Source of the DNA: Phytophthora colocasiae
Lineage: Eukaryota; Oomycota; Peronosporomycetes; Peronosporales; Peronosporaceae
NCBI GenBank assembly: GCA_018806915.1
Contig: JAGKQI010000091.1
Span: forward strand, 1,302,001-1,366,000
DNA length: 64,000 nucleotides
Direction of reading: 5' to 3'
The number at the start of each line of letters is the position of its first letter. Within the stretch, counting starts at the first letter, position 1. The translations under genes and the position numbers were made by a program. The notes under the pieces were generated by a model, which ran no database searches, was not told the DNA's origin, and saw only the letters and a list, made by a program, of their open reading frames with translations. This document shows, in pieces, positions 38,163-48,661 of the stretch.

Positions 38163-40637
38163 TTAGTCGGCCTTAACACGATCAAAAACAATGATCATCT
38201 CGCAGTGCGGCGTGTGTGGGAACATGTCGACCGGGACGGCTTGCACGGGCTCAAACGCCTGGCCCTGGATGGACTTGGTGCTCGGACCGCAAAGCGTTAC
38301 GGCATCACGCACCAGCGAGTTGGTCGGGTTACACGACACGTACACAATGCGCTCCACTGGCGGACAAGCACGAAGAGCGCGCAGTACTTGGTGGTGAAGT
38401 CCAGCACGCGGTGGGTCTACGATGGCCACGACGCGGTTCAAGTGCTTCTCGTTCTCCTCACGCTTCTTGCGCAGCAGGTCCTTCATCACGTCTTCAGCCT
38501 TGGAGTTGATGAAAGTCACGTTCTTCACGTCATTCAGCACTGCGTTCACCTCCGCGTCGTCAGTAGCAGGCTTGCAGATCTCGATTCCAACGACCTTACC
38601 CACGCCCTCGGACGCGCAAATACCAATGGTACCGGTGCCGCAGCAGACATCGTACAACAGCGTATGCTCGTCCGCATTAGCGTACTGCTTCACCAATGAG
38701 TAGAGCTTCTCGGCACCGTGCGTGTTGACCTGGAAGAAAGCATTCGGGGAGACGGAGAAGCGCATACCCAGCAAGTGCTCCTCGAGCTTCTCCTTGCCAA
38801 AGACGTGCTCGACCGGGTCGTTGTCCGACGGAGCCGAGAGACCCTCGTACTCCTGCATGTAGATGGAAGTGATCTTGAACGAGTTGTTCTCATCGGTGAG
38901 CCGCTTGATCACCAGGTCTTTGACAGCGGACCGTTCTTCAGGGGTCTTGTCTGCCGGGTTTACCTGCATCATAACCATGAGCTCGCCCGTGCTAACGCTT
39001 TGACGCATCGTCAGGATACGCCACACGCCCGTCCTTGTGTTGACACTATACACAGGGATATCCGAGGTTTCCAGGATGTTTTGCATCACAGCACACACCG
39101 CCTTCATCTCGGCAGACACGTTAATGCACTCATCCGGCTTGCTCACAACCACGGATCCTTCACGGAAGAGACCAAGACGGAAACCGACGCACGGCTTATC
39201 CTCCTTGTCGAAGCCAAAGCTGAACTCGCACTTGTTACGGTACCCTTCCGTCACGGGAGACGCCTTGATGGCATCCATGGGGCAGCATAGTCCATTGTGG
39301 CTTGCAAAACCGCTGAAACTCGCACCCTTGATCTCCTCCGTCAAAGGAACAGTAGCCTTCACCGTGCCATCTTGCTGCACAAACTCGAGGGCTCCCGGTG
39401 TAAGAAGAATGAACAACGTGTTGTGCGAAGAAATTCCAAGAGCCTTGGGCATCATGACCTCAAACTCCTCAAACGTCAAAACCTCCAACGCCTTCCCGTC
39501 CAATGGAGCACGCATCCAAGGCGTAACCGAATCCGGGTTATGAGCGTACAAGAAGCCATTGTGCAGCCCGATGACATTGGCGCCAGCGACTTCACCCAGA
39601 AGCTTCCACTCACCGGATGCAAAGCGCCCCGTGCCTTCCTGCTTGTATATCTTACCGTCGCTGGTGCAGCTCAGCAACGTACCACGAAGCGAAGCAAACG
39701 ACGTGATTTGAGCGCCTTCGGGGCCGCTGCAAATCTTCTCCCACGAGAAACCGTTCACCAAGTCCGGTTTCAGAGCGTAGATGACGTTGTCCGTCTTAGC
39801 AGCCACCAAGTCACTGCCGAACGACACGATCGCGACCACATCCGCCGCGTCAGCCACGCGCTGCCACGTCGTGGAAGCGTCAGCTTCATGTGGGCGAGCG
39901 TACAAAACACTATTGGCCACAACATAGATCGACCCGTGGCTGTTGAGCCACTGGGGCATCTTCAGCGCGTACTGAGGCTTAGCGTCATCCACGTACGTCT
40001 CCGCAGGCGTCTCTTTCTTCACCTGCTCAGCCTCTTCCTTCACACCTTCAGCCTCCTGCTTGACCTGTTCCGTTTCCTTCTCCAGTTTGCGTTTCTTCTT
40101 GGCGATATTGCGCTGGTCCTGAGCCACGCGCTTCTCCTTCTTGCCGAACTCCTTGCGAGTTTGACGTACGATCTTGATCAGGACCTTCTTCATCTCTGCC
40201 TCTTTGCGTTCAAGTTGCTCTTCATAAGGAACAGCAGCCCATGGAGTGACCACATCACGAACGTCACGTTCGGAGACGTCCTCCTGCTTCTCTTCCTGCT
40301 TCTCCTTGCTATGCTCGCGGTCCTGTTTGTTCTTTCGCATAGGCTTCATGCTCTTCTTAGGTAGCGCCTCCTTAACTTCAAGCATCTCACCATTCCACTC
40401 AATAGCCTGAAGCTTCGGCAGCGCTTCAGCACGCTCGTCCTTCGAGTTGAAGTGCACAAAACCGAATGACAATTGTCTCGACTTCTTAACTTTAGTAAAA
40501 TTCACTCCTTTCTGACGTAACAGATCACTCAGCGCTTTTGAATCCTTCCACTTGCCATAGTTCATCACAATCAGCTTAATATCCTCCTCCTGGCGGGCCT
40601 CATTGCCCTCAGACGTCTGCATCTCCTTGGCGTCCAT
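38163..40637 (-). CDS. TRMT2A: tRNA uracil-5-methyltransferase (TRMT2A-like) with inserted propeller
   Basis: 824 residues, single exon. Residues about 20-95 are an RRM-like domain. Residues about 110-215 are Lys/Glu-rich coiled coil including TPWAAVPYEEQLERKEAEM, as in TRMT2A. Residues about 225-450 form an inserted beta-rich region with repeating W/VVAI/LYA/IY patterns that looks like a tectonin-type propeller. The TrmA core resumes at CCPMDAIKASP and EGYRNKCEFSFG. It carries FFQVN, the SAM site YDVCCGTGTIG, DPPRAGL and the nucleophile Cys769 in YVSCNPTN. The enzyme makes m5U54 in the T-loop of cytosolic tRNA. The insertion interrupts the family's domain order without breaking the catalytic core. 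Confidence 0.92.
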   Translation of the reverse strand: MDAKEMQTSEGNEARQEEDIKLIVMNYGKWKDSKALSDLLRQKGVNFTKVKKSRQLSFGFVHFNSKDERAEALPKLQAIEWNGEMLEVKEALPKKSMKPMRKNKQDREHSKEKQEEKQEDVSERDVRDVVTPWAAVPYEEQLERKEAEMKKVLIKIVRQTRKEFGKKEKRVAQDQRNIAKKKRKLEKETEQVKQEAEGVKEEAEQVKKETPAETYVDDAKPQYALKMPQWLNSHGSIYVVANSVLYARPHEADASTTWQRVADAADVVAIVSFGSDLVAAKTDNVIYALKPDLVNGFSWEKICSGPEGAQITSFASLRGTLLSCTSDGKIYKQEGTGRFASGEWKLLGEVAGANVIGLHNGFLYAHNPDSVTPWMRAPLDGKALEVLTFEEFEVMMPKALGISSHNTLFILLTPGALEFVQQDGTVKATVPLTEEIKGASFSGFASHNGLCCPMDAIKASPVTEGYRNKCEFSFGFDKEDKPCVGFRLGLFREGSVVVSKPDECINVSAEMKAVCAVMQNILETSDIPVYSVNTRTGVWRILTMRQSVSTGELMVMMQVNPADKTPEERSAVKDLVIKRLTDENNSFKITSIYMQEYEGLSAPSDNDPVEHVFGKEKLEEHLLGMRFSVSPNAFFQVNTHGAEKLYSLVKQYANADEHTLLYDVCCGTGTIGICASEGVGKVVGIEICKPATDDAEVNAVLNDVKNVTFINSKAEDVMKDLLRKKREENEKHLNRVVAIVDPPRAGLHHQVLRALRACPPVERIVYVSCNPTNSLVRDAVTLCGPSTKSIQGQAFEPVQAVPVDMFPHTPHCEMIIVFDRVKAD

Positions 40638-40760
40638 CGTCTAATGACCAGCTCCACCAATTTGACTGTTGGATGGTAATGAACCTATGTAAAATCATGT
40701 AATCCCATCATACAGAATCACTCATAAAATACCACCGGAACGGCACTTCTTGATTTCACT

Positions 40761-41460
40761 ATGGGCGAGATTGAGCCTGAACGCACGGCGCCGCACCGTG
40801 CCGTGCGCGGCTGGTTGGACCCGTTGCTGCAGCCGACAGAGCTTCGCGAAGGTTTCCAAGTGTCGGTACATGCGTGTCCAAGGCTGATGGTGCGAGAGCT
40901 GAAGCATGTGTTCCCGGCGCAGTTCCAGCGCAACAAGAGCGACCAGAACATGTTGGCCGTGCTGACGTGCCAGAAATCGCTCATGGACTTGAGTCAGTTC
41001 GGCATTGACGCGGACAAGGAGAAGGACCGACTGCTCGAGACGTTCGTGGCCTTTGCACAGCAGGTGGCTAATGCTCTGATCGCTAAGAAATACTGGGCCG
41101 ACTTCATCGACCCGTGCTCAGGACTTCCGGTACGGAATTCAACAACACTATTAACTGGTGTTTCATTATCTCATCTATCTCTTGAAAGACTTGATATGTA
41201 CGTATGACTGACGTGGTTACTTGTTTGATACTCTACTGTAGATGCTGACATTGTCGAGTAATAAGGTGTACAGTGAAGTGGATGGCGTGGAGCTGTTGCT
41301 GCGGTACCGTTGTCTGAGTGCCGGTATGTGCAAGATCCTGGTGCATCCGACCTGGGGTGCAGCTGTATATCCAGCATCACTGTTCACTACAGCACCTTAT
41401 GAAGTGGTGCAGGAGGTGCTGAATTCGTTGCCGGATGATGCTTGGAACGTCAGTAGCTGA
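40761..41460 (+). CDS. MMADHC: MMADHC (CblD) cobalamin-trafficking protein
   Basis: Two exons (40761-41129 and 41242-41460) with a 112-bp GTACGG...TGTAG intron give 195 residues. ALIAKKYWADFIDPCSGLP, spanning the exon junction, and the C-terminal CKILVHPTWGAAVYPASLFTTAP are characteristic of MMADHC/CblD. This protein directs cobalamin from MMACHC to methionine synthase and methylmalonyl-CoA mutase. The N-terminus lacks an obvious mitochondrial presequence. It is shorter than the human protein, as expected for the conserved domain alone. It shares a 123-bp divergent promoter region with the tRNA methyltransferase. Confidence 0.88.
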
Positions 41461-41670
41461 AGGTTCTCGACCTTTTTTTTCTTTTACTTGTAACTAGTTG
41501 GATGTAGGACGAACTCCACGTCTACTTGTACAAATAACCTTTTACTCTTTAATAACACGCGTGGCTGCCGTCCTCTTGACAGCTACAGCTCATGAACAGC
41601 ATTGGTTGTCATCTCATTGTGGAGTAGATGCCTCGGATCCTTAAGGGTCATACGTGGCGGCGGCATGGTG

Positions 41671-42341
41671 TAAAGCCGTGAAGTAGATTTGGTGGACTGG
41701 AACTGGCACGTACGTTGTCTCCAGGTTCCGGATAGCACCTTCCACGAGCGTTTCAGCACTTGCAGCCCTTCCGCACGCAGGGCTTCGTCAGGAACACGTT
41801 GGCGAAGTCGTTCACTGAGGCCTTGGCAGCGAGCTTGTAGCTCAGCACACTCTGCATTGATTCTCCGTCCTCGCTCGACGTCTTCCCGGTGAATCTGGTG
41901 GCAAACCTGACGCCGCGTTGCTTCCAGGTGTGCGGCGAATTGTGCGAAGTGCCCAGCAATGTGGTCGCCTTGAACATCAGAAGCGACTCATCCAGCATGC
42001 CCGTGGTGTTCATCACGCTGGGAATACTACAGCCCTGGCTGAAACATTTGAATTCGTCGTTCAAGGCGACCACATGGCTGGGCACGGAAGCAACGCGGCG
42101 TCAGGTTTGCCACCAGATTCACCGGGAAGACGTCGAGCGAGGACGGAGAATCAATGCAGAGTGTGCTGAGCTACAAGCTCGCTGCCAAGGCCTCAGTGAA
42201 CGACTTCGCCAACGTGTTCCTGAGGAAGCCCTGCGTGCGGAAGGGCTGCAAGTGCTGGAAACGCTCGTGGAAGGTGCTATCTGGAACCTGGAGACAACGT
42301 ACGTGCCAGTTCCGGTCCACCAAATCAACTCCACGGCTTTA
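41671..42341. repeat. Large near-perfect inverted repeat (about 300-bp arms)
   Basis: The left arm 41671-41975 and right arm 42059-42341 are reverse complements at roughly 98-99 percent by eye, apart from a 23-bp insertion in the left arm (41926-41948). The loop is 83 bp (41976-42058). Arms carry open frames on either strand (EALRAEGLQVLETLVEGAIW on plus, right arm), so the repeated unit may come from a gene fragment. There are no transposase, terminal repeats or target duplication. Near-identity implies a recent inverted duplication. Confidence 0.93.
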
Positions 42342-42903
42342 AGCGGATATCAGCGCAGCCCTAGCAGAACGATGTCGGTAATCCGCTGCCACTTGGGTGG
42401 CAAGGGGCGAAAATTGCTCATTCCCGTGCTCAGCCATGATAGCTGATAGCTGGGTGGCCCTAGCAGCAGTAGCTTGGAGATCCTCGGCATGTCGGGAAGC
42501 AATAGGCGAGAGTTGCCTAAGAGCTTGCTCAATAGCTACGCGGGGGACAATCGGTGGCAGATGAAACAGCGGGCGTGTCGTACGGATGGTTGGCCCCGGG
42601 AGGGACGAACACCTCAAACGCTCCGTGGACCCAGAGTTCTGGGCGCGTAGTCGTAGTGTTCTCGAAGAGCAGGATGGGATCTGGGTCCCGTTCGTTCCAG
42701 TTGCGCGGGCGAAAAACGATTCGTCTTGTCGGTGGAGAATTCAAGAATGCCTCTCTGCTACTCAAGTCGGTCCATTCGGTTCTGGCGCTTGATGCATTCG
42801 GTCTGGCGCAACTCTGGGGCAGCCCGGAGGCTTGTTGCATTACTGTGACAGTGCCAAGAACTGAGGCTTCAAGTGCTTTTGTGTGGCCCACCTCAACATC
42901 CAT
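42339..42903 (-). pseudogene. Small unknown protein, probably frameshifted
   Basis: An ATG at 42903 opens MDVEVGHTKALEASVLGTV and reads about 115 residues to LWVHGAFEVFVPPGANHPYD. A different minus-strand frame then continues with LPPIVPRVAIEQALRQL and a long Ala-rich helix, ending at TAA (42339-42341). The second frame looks like a natural continuation, so a one-base indel or unseen short intron lies near 42545-42560. The stop codon falls inside the last three bases of the inverted repeat's right arm, which may have replaced the true C-terminus. I recognise no family. Its start codon is 11 bp from that of the divergent SRRM1-like gene. Confidence 0.5.
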
Positions 42904-42913
42904 TCTGGTGGAG

Positions 42914-44003
42914 ATGGCGATCCGAGGCACAAGTGCGAGTCAAGATGGGCGTTATTTCGCGCAGGAGAAGAAGCTGTTGGCCAAGATGACGTTCCCCAAG
43001 TGTTTCGAAGAGCGTGTGGACATGCGCAAGGTGCAGCGGGAGGTTATTAACCAGTGGGTCACGGAGCGAATTACGCAATTATTGGGCTTTGAGGACGATA
43101 TTGTGGTGTCCATGGCCATTAACCTACTGGAGTCTAAAGTGGACGAGAAGCTGGACCCGAAGCAACTGCAGATGGCTCTTACCGGCTTCCTAGAGAAACA
43201 AACAGGCCCTTTTACGGAGGAATTGTGGAATCTGTTGCTAAGTGCACAGAGCAATCCTACTGGAATCCCTAGTGTTATTCTGGACAAGAAGAAGCAGGAG
43301 ATGCAGAGCATTGCAGAGGAGAAGGATAAACTCAAGAAGGTGCTGGATACCAAGAGGAAGCAGGTAGCTCAGAGCACTGGAGACATCAAGAGAAGACCTG
43401 ACAGAGAAGCTACTAACAAACGACGTAGCCCTGAACGCGGCCCTCGAGTTGAGCGAAGACGCTCGAGAAGTCTTCAGAGACGTCCACGTAGTCCACCTCG
43501 ACGCTTCCGTAGCCCGAGAAGACGCTCAAGAAGCCCACGCAAACGCTCGCGCAGTCCGCGTAGACGTTCGCCAAGTCTGCGAAGACGTTCACGTAGTTCA
43601 CCGCGTGGGCGTTCGAGACGTGGACGATCGCGGTCGCTGTCTGTAAAACGCCGTCGTCGGTAAGTGCTTTCAGTAGGATTTCTATGCTTTATGGACTCAA
43701 CTGACTTCGTCCTTGTCAAAACTAGATCGTCATCTGGATCTCCTGATAGATCGCGTGAGCGACGTAGACAGAGGTCGCGGAGGCGGTACGACAACGTTTT
43801 ACTTTGACTTGTTTCATGGTACCACTGACTCACAGCTTCACTTGTCGAATTTCAGTAGTCGTCGATCTCGTCGTTCGTCATCCAGTTCTTCTTCGGTGTC
43901 TCGCCATCGCTCTCCATCCTCCTCACGCTCACGATCTCCTCGTCGTCGATCGAGTCGATCTCGTCGAAAATATTCGTCTGAAAGTGACTCGGGTAGCGAC
44001 TAA
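42914..44003 (+). CDS. SRRM1: SRRM1/SRm160-like PWI-RS splicing coactivator
   Basis: Three exons (42914-43659, 43726-43785 and 43856-44003) joined in frame give 317 residues. The start was chosen at MAIRGTSASQDGR because SRRM1 proteins begin with a short lead to GTS.EQD. The PWI domain covers residues about 25-130 (KCFEERVDMRKVQREVINQW, LLGFEDDIVVSMAINLLE, LTGFLEKQTGPFTEELW, LLLSAQSNPTGIPS). It is followed by a Lys/Glu helix and a long Arg-Ser domain. The family bridges splicing factors and the exon-junction complex in nuclear speckles. Both introns lie within the RS-coding part. The frame is open upstream of the ATG, but that part is not conserved-looking. Confidence 0.9.
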
Positions 44004-44144
44004 TTCTTGTCGTTTGTCTGCCCAGACACTCATCCAGCTGAGATCAACGGTTATTTTAGCTGCGTGGACACTAACGCAGTGTCCTCTCGGGAAGTGGCGA
44101 ATACATTTCTTGAATTGACTTGGAGCTTTCGTGTGTTAGGGGCG

Positions 44145-45481
44145 ATGTTATCCCGGTTCGGCTTCGGACAGGAGGTCGTCACTGCAAGTGGTAGTGAGGC
44201 TGAACTTGCAGCATTTATGGAGAAGGAGGCGGAGCAAGCCGACCTTAAAAAGAGGAAGAAGATTCCGAAAAAGACCGACGAAGACCGCCCTAAGTTGTTC
44301 ATGGAGCTGAAATCGTCCGAGCAGCGGAAAATTGGCCAGAAAGCACCAGTTTTACGTCAGGTGGAGGGGGATTCGATCAGCCAGCGGGTTCGGCTCTATC
44401 GCCGCACAATCTTCTTCCACATCCATTGTATTTTGTGCATCTTCTACAGCATTCCTATGCTTCCTTCCTGCACTAATTTATTGCATTGCAATGTTGAAGC
44501 CAAGCTCGAACACAACGGCTACATTAGTCAACGACTGCGGTTGAACAACCAGAACCCAAATGGGAAAGATGTACGCTCCGAGTTGCTCTATGTGACTGCT
44601 TTTCGCTCATCTTCTGCCTGATACTAGGAAAAGGGTCGAACAGCTCTACATTACGCTTGCAGACATGTGCGTTATCATACTATCGCTGCTAAGCATTTAC
44701 TTACCTCGGTTGGTGCGGTCCAGGGTGCGGAGAATGCAGTTCGAACTCTCATCCACGAGGAAACAACGATCGATGATCCGGATGTAAGTCATGGAGGACA
44801 ACTTCTATTGTAGTGTTAGTCTTGAGTATTTAACACTTTGATGCAGTTGGAAATGCGTTGGACTCCCTTGCACTACGCAGTAATGGGAGGACATGAGTCG
44901 ATCGCGAGGAGGCTAGTGGACAAAGCTCCTGTGCGACGAATTACGATCAACCGGAAGGATGTACGTTGATCTCTTACAGTAGACAATTCTGAATTCTTAC
45001 ACTTTGCTGTAGAAATCCGGAATGACGCCGTTGATGTTGGTAAGGGAAACTGCATCAAAGTACAAAGGCAAGCACAGTTCTAACTTCTTTGTAGGCATGT
45101 GGAGAAGACCACGCAGATGTTGCCAAGATGCTTCTCCGTAAGAAAGCTTTCATCGACGAAACGGATGTGCGTGTCTACCAAATCGTCAATTATGGATCTA
45201 GCGTTCTTACTGTTGTTGCTTTGATCAGAATGACGGCTGGAGCGCACTTCACTATGGTAACATTCATACTGCTCTTTGCATCTTGCATCGCTAATTGACT
45301 CTCTTCAGCTGCCGCGAATGACTCGGCTTTAGCTGCTGAAGTCCTCGTGCAATACGACGTCAATCTCAAAGCCAAAACGGAATCCACGAACGAGACAGCT
45401 CTCGAAATGGCCGAGCGACTTCGTTCACACCTCGTCGCGATTCTGCTGTACGAAGTAACATACCGAAAACCATCACCTTAA
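44145..45481 (+). CDS. Ankyrin-repeat protein, seven exons
   Basis: Exons: 44145-44570, 44628-44783, 44847-44960, 45013-45039, 45095-45166, 45229-45256 and 45309-45481, all in frame, giving 331 residues. The N-terminal 70 residues are Lys/Glu-rich (MEKEAEQADLKKRKKIPKK). Ankyrin repeats follow, with GRTALHYACRH, RWTPLHYAVMGGHESIARRL, SGMTPLMLACGEDHADVAKMLL and GWSALHYAAANDSALAAEVL, and the final helix ETALEMAERLRSHLVAILL. Several exon borders fall at repeat starts. No enzymatic domain. It is probably an interaction scaffold, with partners unknown. An intron within exon 1 is possible. Confidence 0.82.
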
Positions 45482-45534
45482 ATGAGAAGCACGCGGGGTT
45501 CAGTTGATCTTAACAGAGCTGTACACACTCAAGT

Positions 45535-46505
45535 TTACGGCTGGGTGTACGGCAGTCCAATGTTGCCCCAGTCACAAGCTTCAGCCATGACGCGCGCCAC
45601 TTGAACGAAAGTTCGTTCATCCTCAGCTGAGAACCCGTTCTTCTCGGGGCAGTCGAGATCAATGAGAGCGATGACGTCGCCCTGCTTGTCCAAGACAGGC
45701 ACCACCAGTTCCGATTGAGACGCGTCATCACATGCAATGTGTCCGGGGAACTCGTGCACGTCCGTGATCCGCTGAACCGACTTGGTCCGCCAGGAAGCAC
45801 CGCACACGCCACTCTGGAAGCGGATGCGACTACACGCCGGTTTGCCCATGAACGGTCCGAGGATCAGGATGTGGTCGTGGTCGGTCTCCTTGGGGTTAGC
45901 CAGTGGCCGGACGAAGTAGAAACCTGCCCAGTTGATAGGACGTTCGGCCTCCACGAACGCGTGCCAGATGATGGACGACACATTGGCAGCGTTGGCCACG
46001 TAGTCGCGCTGGCCGGTGGTGGCGGTGAAGGCTGCCACGTCACTCAATAGCTCCTCAGCGTTAATGGGGGACAGGTAGTTGTGTAGTTGCGTCGCATCAG
46101 GACAGTCCGGGCTCCAGCCAATGTGCTTTACCAGTGTGTTGACACGGTCTTTGAGATCTCCTTCGGGAGTGACTGTGGCTACTTCGATGCCATCCTTGAA
46201 GACAGTGAGGCTGGACGTCTCAATCCCCTTAGAAGATGACTGCACTAGTGACTGAAATGCAAAGAATTAGCAGGAGCTTGATGAATATTTGTTGCGGTAG
46301 ATTGACGTACGATGTCGTCACGGCCACGGAATAGGAAGGTGAGGGGGACAATGAGCTTCTGTAGCTCACGCTTTTGCTTACGGTCAGGCTCCACAGGCAG
46401 AGAAAGAACCACTAACGGTTTAACTTTGGACTGATCAGCGAACTGCGTCGATGTCTCGGATGTGAAGAACTGAAGAGTAGTGTCGAGAGAAGTCAATTGA
46501 GCCAT
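45535..46505 (-). CDS. Free methionine-R-sulfoxide reductase (GAF) with N-terminal extension
   Basis: Two exons (46505-46311 and 46251-45535) with a 59-bp intron encode 303 residues. Residues about 150-295 form the GAF fold of fRMsr: INWAGFYFVR, ILGPFMGKPACSRIRF, SGVCGASW, FPGHIACDDASQSELVVPV and ALIDLDCPEKNGF. All three redox cysteines of the family are present (in PACSRI, GVCGAS and HIACDD). The enzyme reduces free methionine-(R)-sulfoxide using thioredoxin. The first 120 residues are an extra beta/alpha segment (VKPLVVLSLPVEPDRK, LTVFKDGIEVATV), possibly thioredoxin-like, that the usual single-domain enzyme lacks. Confidence 0.87.
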
Positions 46506-46905
46506 TGTTGGTGATGTCTACGGTGCAAATCTGTAAGTGACGTCAGCAGAGATGCAGAGCTTCACGTTGAGCCCCGTTTGCGTTCACATGAGTTGGGCAT
46601 GAGTGGCTGCGGTGTCTGGGCATGGGGTTATCAGCGTCACTAGAGATATCCAATAACATCCGCTGATCTGCCTTTCGTGTACAGATAGCCGCTGTCTGTC
46701 TGTGTGAGGAATTTCTTGTGAAGGAGAAAATGATACACAAAGAGTTGTAGAGTTCTTCATGATGGAGAGAAAATGGGGTCTATTACATATCACGTATCCT
46801 TACAAATGAGCTCTCTCTATCCTCCAGCAAAGTTGCTGGTTACTTTTCTTCTTTCAATTGAGACCGTAGAGAACTTCCAGCTCATTTATCTACTTGGAAT
46901 CAAAA
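46506..46905. other. Intergenic, no gene seen
   Basis: About 400 bp between the reductase start and the kinase stop. Short open frames have no recognisable content. It probably holds the reductase promoter and the terminator region of the next gene. Confidence 0.5.
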
Positions 46906-48543
46906 TCATCTCAAGACGTTCTTGATGAGGGACTGCGTGATGATCGGGAGTGCTACAGCCAAAAGGTCGATATCTGGATCGAGCTTCCGACCAACAGCCT
47001 CCAGAACCGCAATTGAGACGACGATCGAGGCGTATTTCCCTTCCAGCTTCACTTCGTGCGTGCAGCACAGCTCCATGACCTTCCGAAGCAGCGCTCCGAC
47101 ATGGACCTTCTTCAAACTCAAGCGCCAGCTCAGCGCTTCGTCCACGATCTTCTCCATCCCAGAGCAGAAAGACTCGAGATCCCTGCACTTAGCAGGGATA
47201 ACTTCTCCATTAGGACCTGTTCGTCCCTTGCTCCTAGAGACAATCAGCTCGCCAGCTTTGTATCCGTTGCCCGTTGCCACTGCGTGAAATAACTCCACAA
47301 AATTGCGCAGATCTTGCTGCTCTAGCTTCGTCACGATTCCAGCATCAATCACCACGACTCCAGCATTGCGAACAGCTTCAGAACGCGACACACGAGCGTT
47401 TCTACCTCCGTCTTGTTCGTCAAAAAGAAGATTTCCAGGATGCAGATCCCCATGAGCGAAGTTATCTAGGAAAACCATTCGAAGATACGCTTCCAGGACA
47501 ACGCGAGCGACTGCTTTACGACGCGGCGGCTCCATCTGTGAGAGGATCTCACTGAAATGCAAGCCGTCTTCAAATGTCTCCACCAACACATTCTCCGACG
47601 TGTAATCCATCAGTGGCACGGGGAAGCGAAGCCCTTTACGGTTACGGAAGTGTTCGCTAAACAGTGCGAGGTTTTCCCCTTCAGTCTTCAAGTTCAGTTG
47701 TCTCTCCATCAACGAGGCGAACTCCGTCACACTGTCCTTCCCTCCGAGCCACCTCATCTTCGGCACCACTTCGAACATTGCCACGAAACCCCTTAAAAGC
47801 TGTAAATCCAGAGCCACCATTTGCTTTACATGTGGATGAATGACTTTCACTGCGACTTCCTCGTTCGTCGCCTTGATGCGACCTCGATAGACTTGTGCGA
47901 TGCATCCCGAGCCAATTGGTTTTCTATCCACTTCCACTACATCACTCCAATTGTCTCCGAACGCCATCCGCAACGCATCTTCTGTCTGTTCCCACGAATG
48001 CATTGGCGCATGTTCATGGAACTTCTCAAACTGGTCGCAAAATGACGCCGGGAACATATCACGACGAGTGCTCGCCCATTGCAGAAACTTCATCACCGTA
48101 GGCGACGAATATTGTGCCAGCCACAATGATAATTCCCACCACTGCTCCTCAATTGCAGGCATCAACGTACCAGCTGAAAACGCCACAGGAGCTGTCAATG
48201 CCAATGGTAACGCCAATCCCAACAATTTAGCGAAATGAATTGCCACTCGAATCAACCGCCGCAGTGTCTGCACCAGCGATTCGTCTGACGTTTTAGATGT
48301 TGCGAATATTCTCGGAAAGACCCGGTGAAGCTCCGCGTTGTGGCGCCTCCAGGAATCGCGAGCGACTTGTGAACGGACATTTGCGACGTGTCTGGAATGT
48401 GCAACAAGCGCTTGATGAGGCACCAGCCGCGGCCACGTCGACAGCGACTTGTGTACAGGACAAAGAGGCCGACGCAGTGATAGAGACGAACGTGGAGCAC
48501 GAGCTACGCGCACGCCACGGCCCAGTACGAACGCGAGCGTCAT
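46906..48543 (-). CDS. ADCK2: ADCK2-like UbiB/ABC1 atypical kinase
   Basis: 545 residues, single exon. The N-terminus is Arg/Ser/Ala-rich without acids, as in mitochondrial presequences, and a hydrophobic segment lies at about residues 105-125. The UbiB domain includes QWASTRRDMFPASFCDQFEKFH in place of KxGQ, as in ADCK2. It also has the Ala-rich loop GSGCIAQVYRG, the VAIK-like VAVKVIHPHV, HGDLHPGNLLF and VVVIDAG (the DFG equivalent). By family it supports coenzyme Q biosynthesis and lipid handling in mitochondria. All catalytic residues are intact. Confidence 0.9.
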   Translation of the reverse strand: MTLAFVLGRGVRVARAPRSSLSLRRPLCPVHKSLSTWPRLVPHQALVAHSRHVANVRSQVARDSWRRHNAELHRVFPRIFATSKTSDESLVQTLRRLIRVAIHFAKLLGLALPLALTAPVAFSAGTLMPAIEEQWWELSLWLAQYSSPTVMKFLQWASTRRDMFPASFCDQFEKFHEHAPMHSWEQTEDALRMAFGDNWSDVVEVDRKPIGSGCIAQVYRGRIKATNEEVAVKVIHPHVKQMVALDLQLLRGFVAMFEVVPKMRWLGGKDSVTEFASLMERQLNLKTEGENLALFSEHFRNRKGLRFPVPLMDYTSENVLVETFEDGLHFSEILSQMEPPRRKAVARVVLEAYLRMVFLDNFAHGDLHPGNLLFDEQDGGRNARVSRSEAVRNAGVVVIDAGIVTKLEQQDLRNFVELFHAVATGNGYKAGELIVSRSKGRTGPNGEVIPAKCRDLESFCSGMEKIVDEALSWRLSLKKVHVGALLRKVMELCCTHEVKLEGKYASIVVSIAVLEAVGRKLDPDIDLLAVALPIITQSLIKNVLR

Positions 48544-48661
48544 TCACCTTTGGTGGTTAATTGGCGCTTTAGTGGTTAATTGACACCAGTTGTGTTACAT
48601 TCGAGTAACATAATATTGTAACAATCTATTGTCAAGCAATAGTATTTGGTTGACAAGCAAT

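Noticed and set aside
41689..42446. Genes inside the inverted repeat
   Set aside because: Matching open frames occur in both arms because the DNA is duplicated in inverse orientation. No start, domain or splice signals support a functional gene.
42554..42913. N-terminal extension of the SRRM1-like protein
   Set aside because: The open frame upstream of 42914 lacks similarity to the family, which begins a few residues before the GTS.QD motif, and it is opposite a protein-like minus-strand frame.
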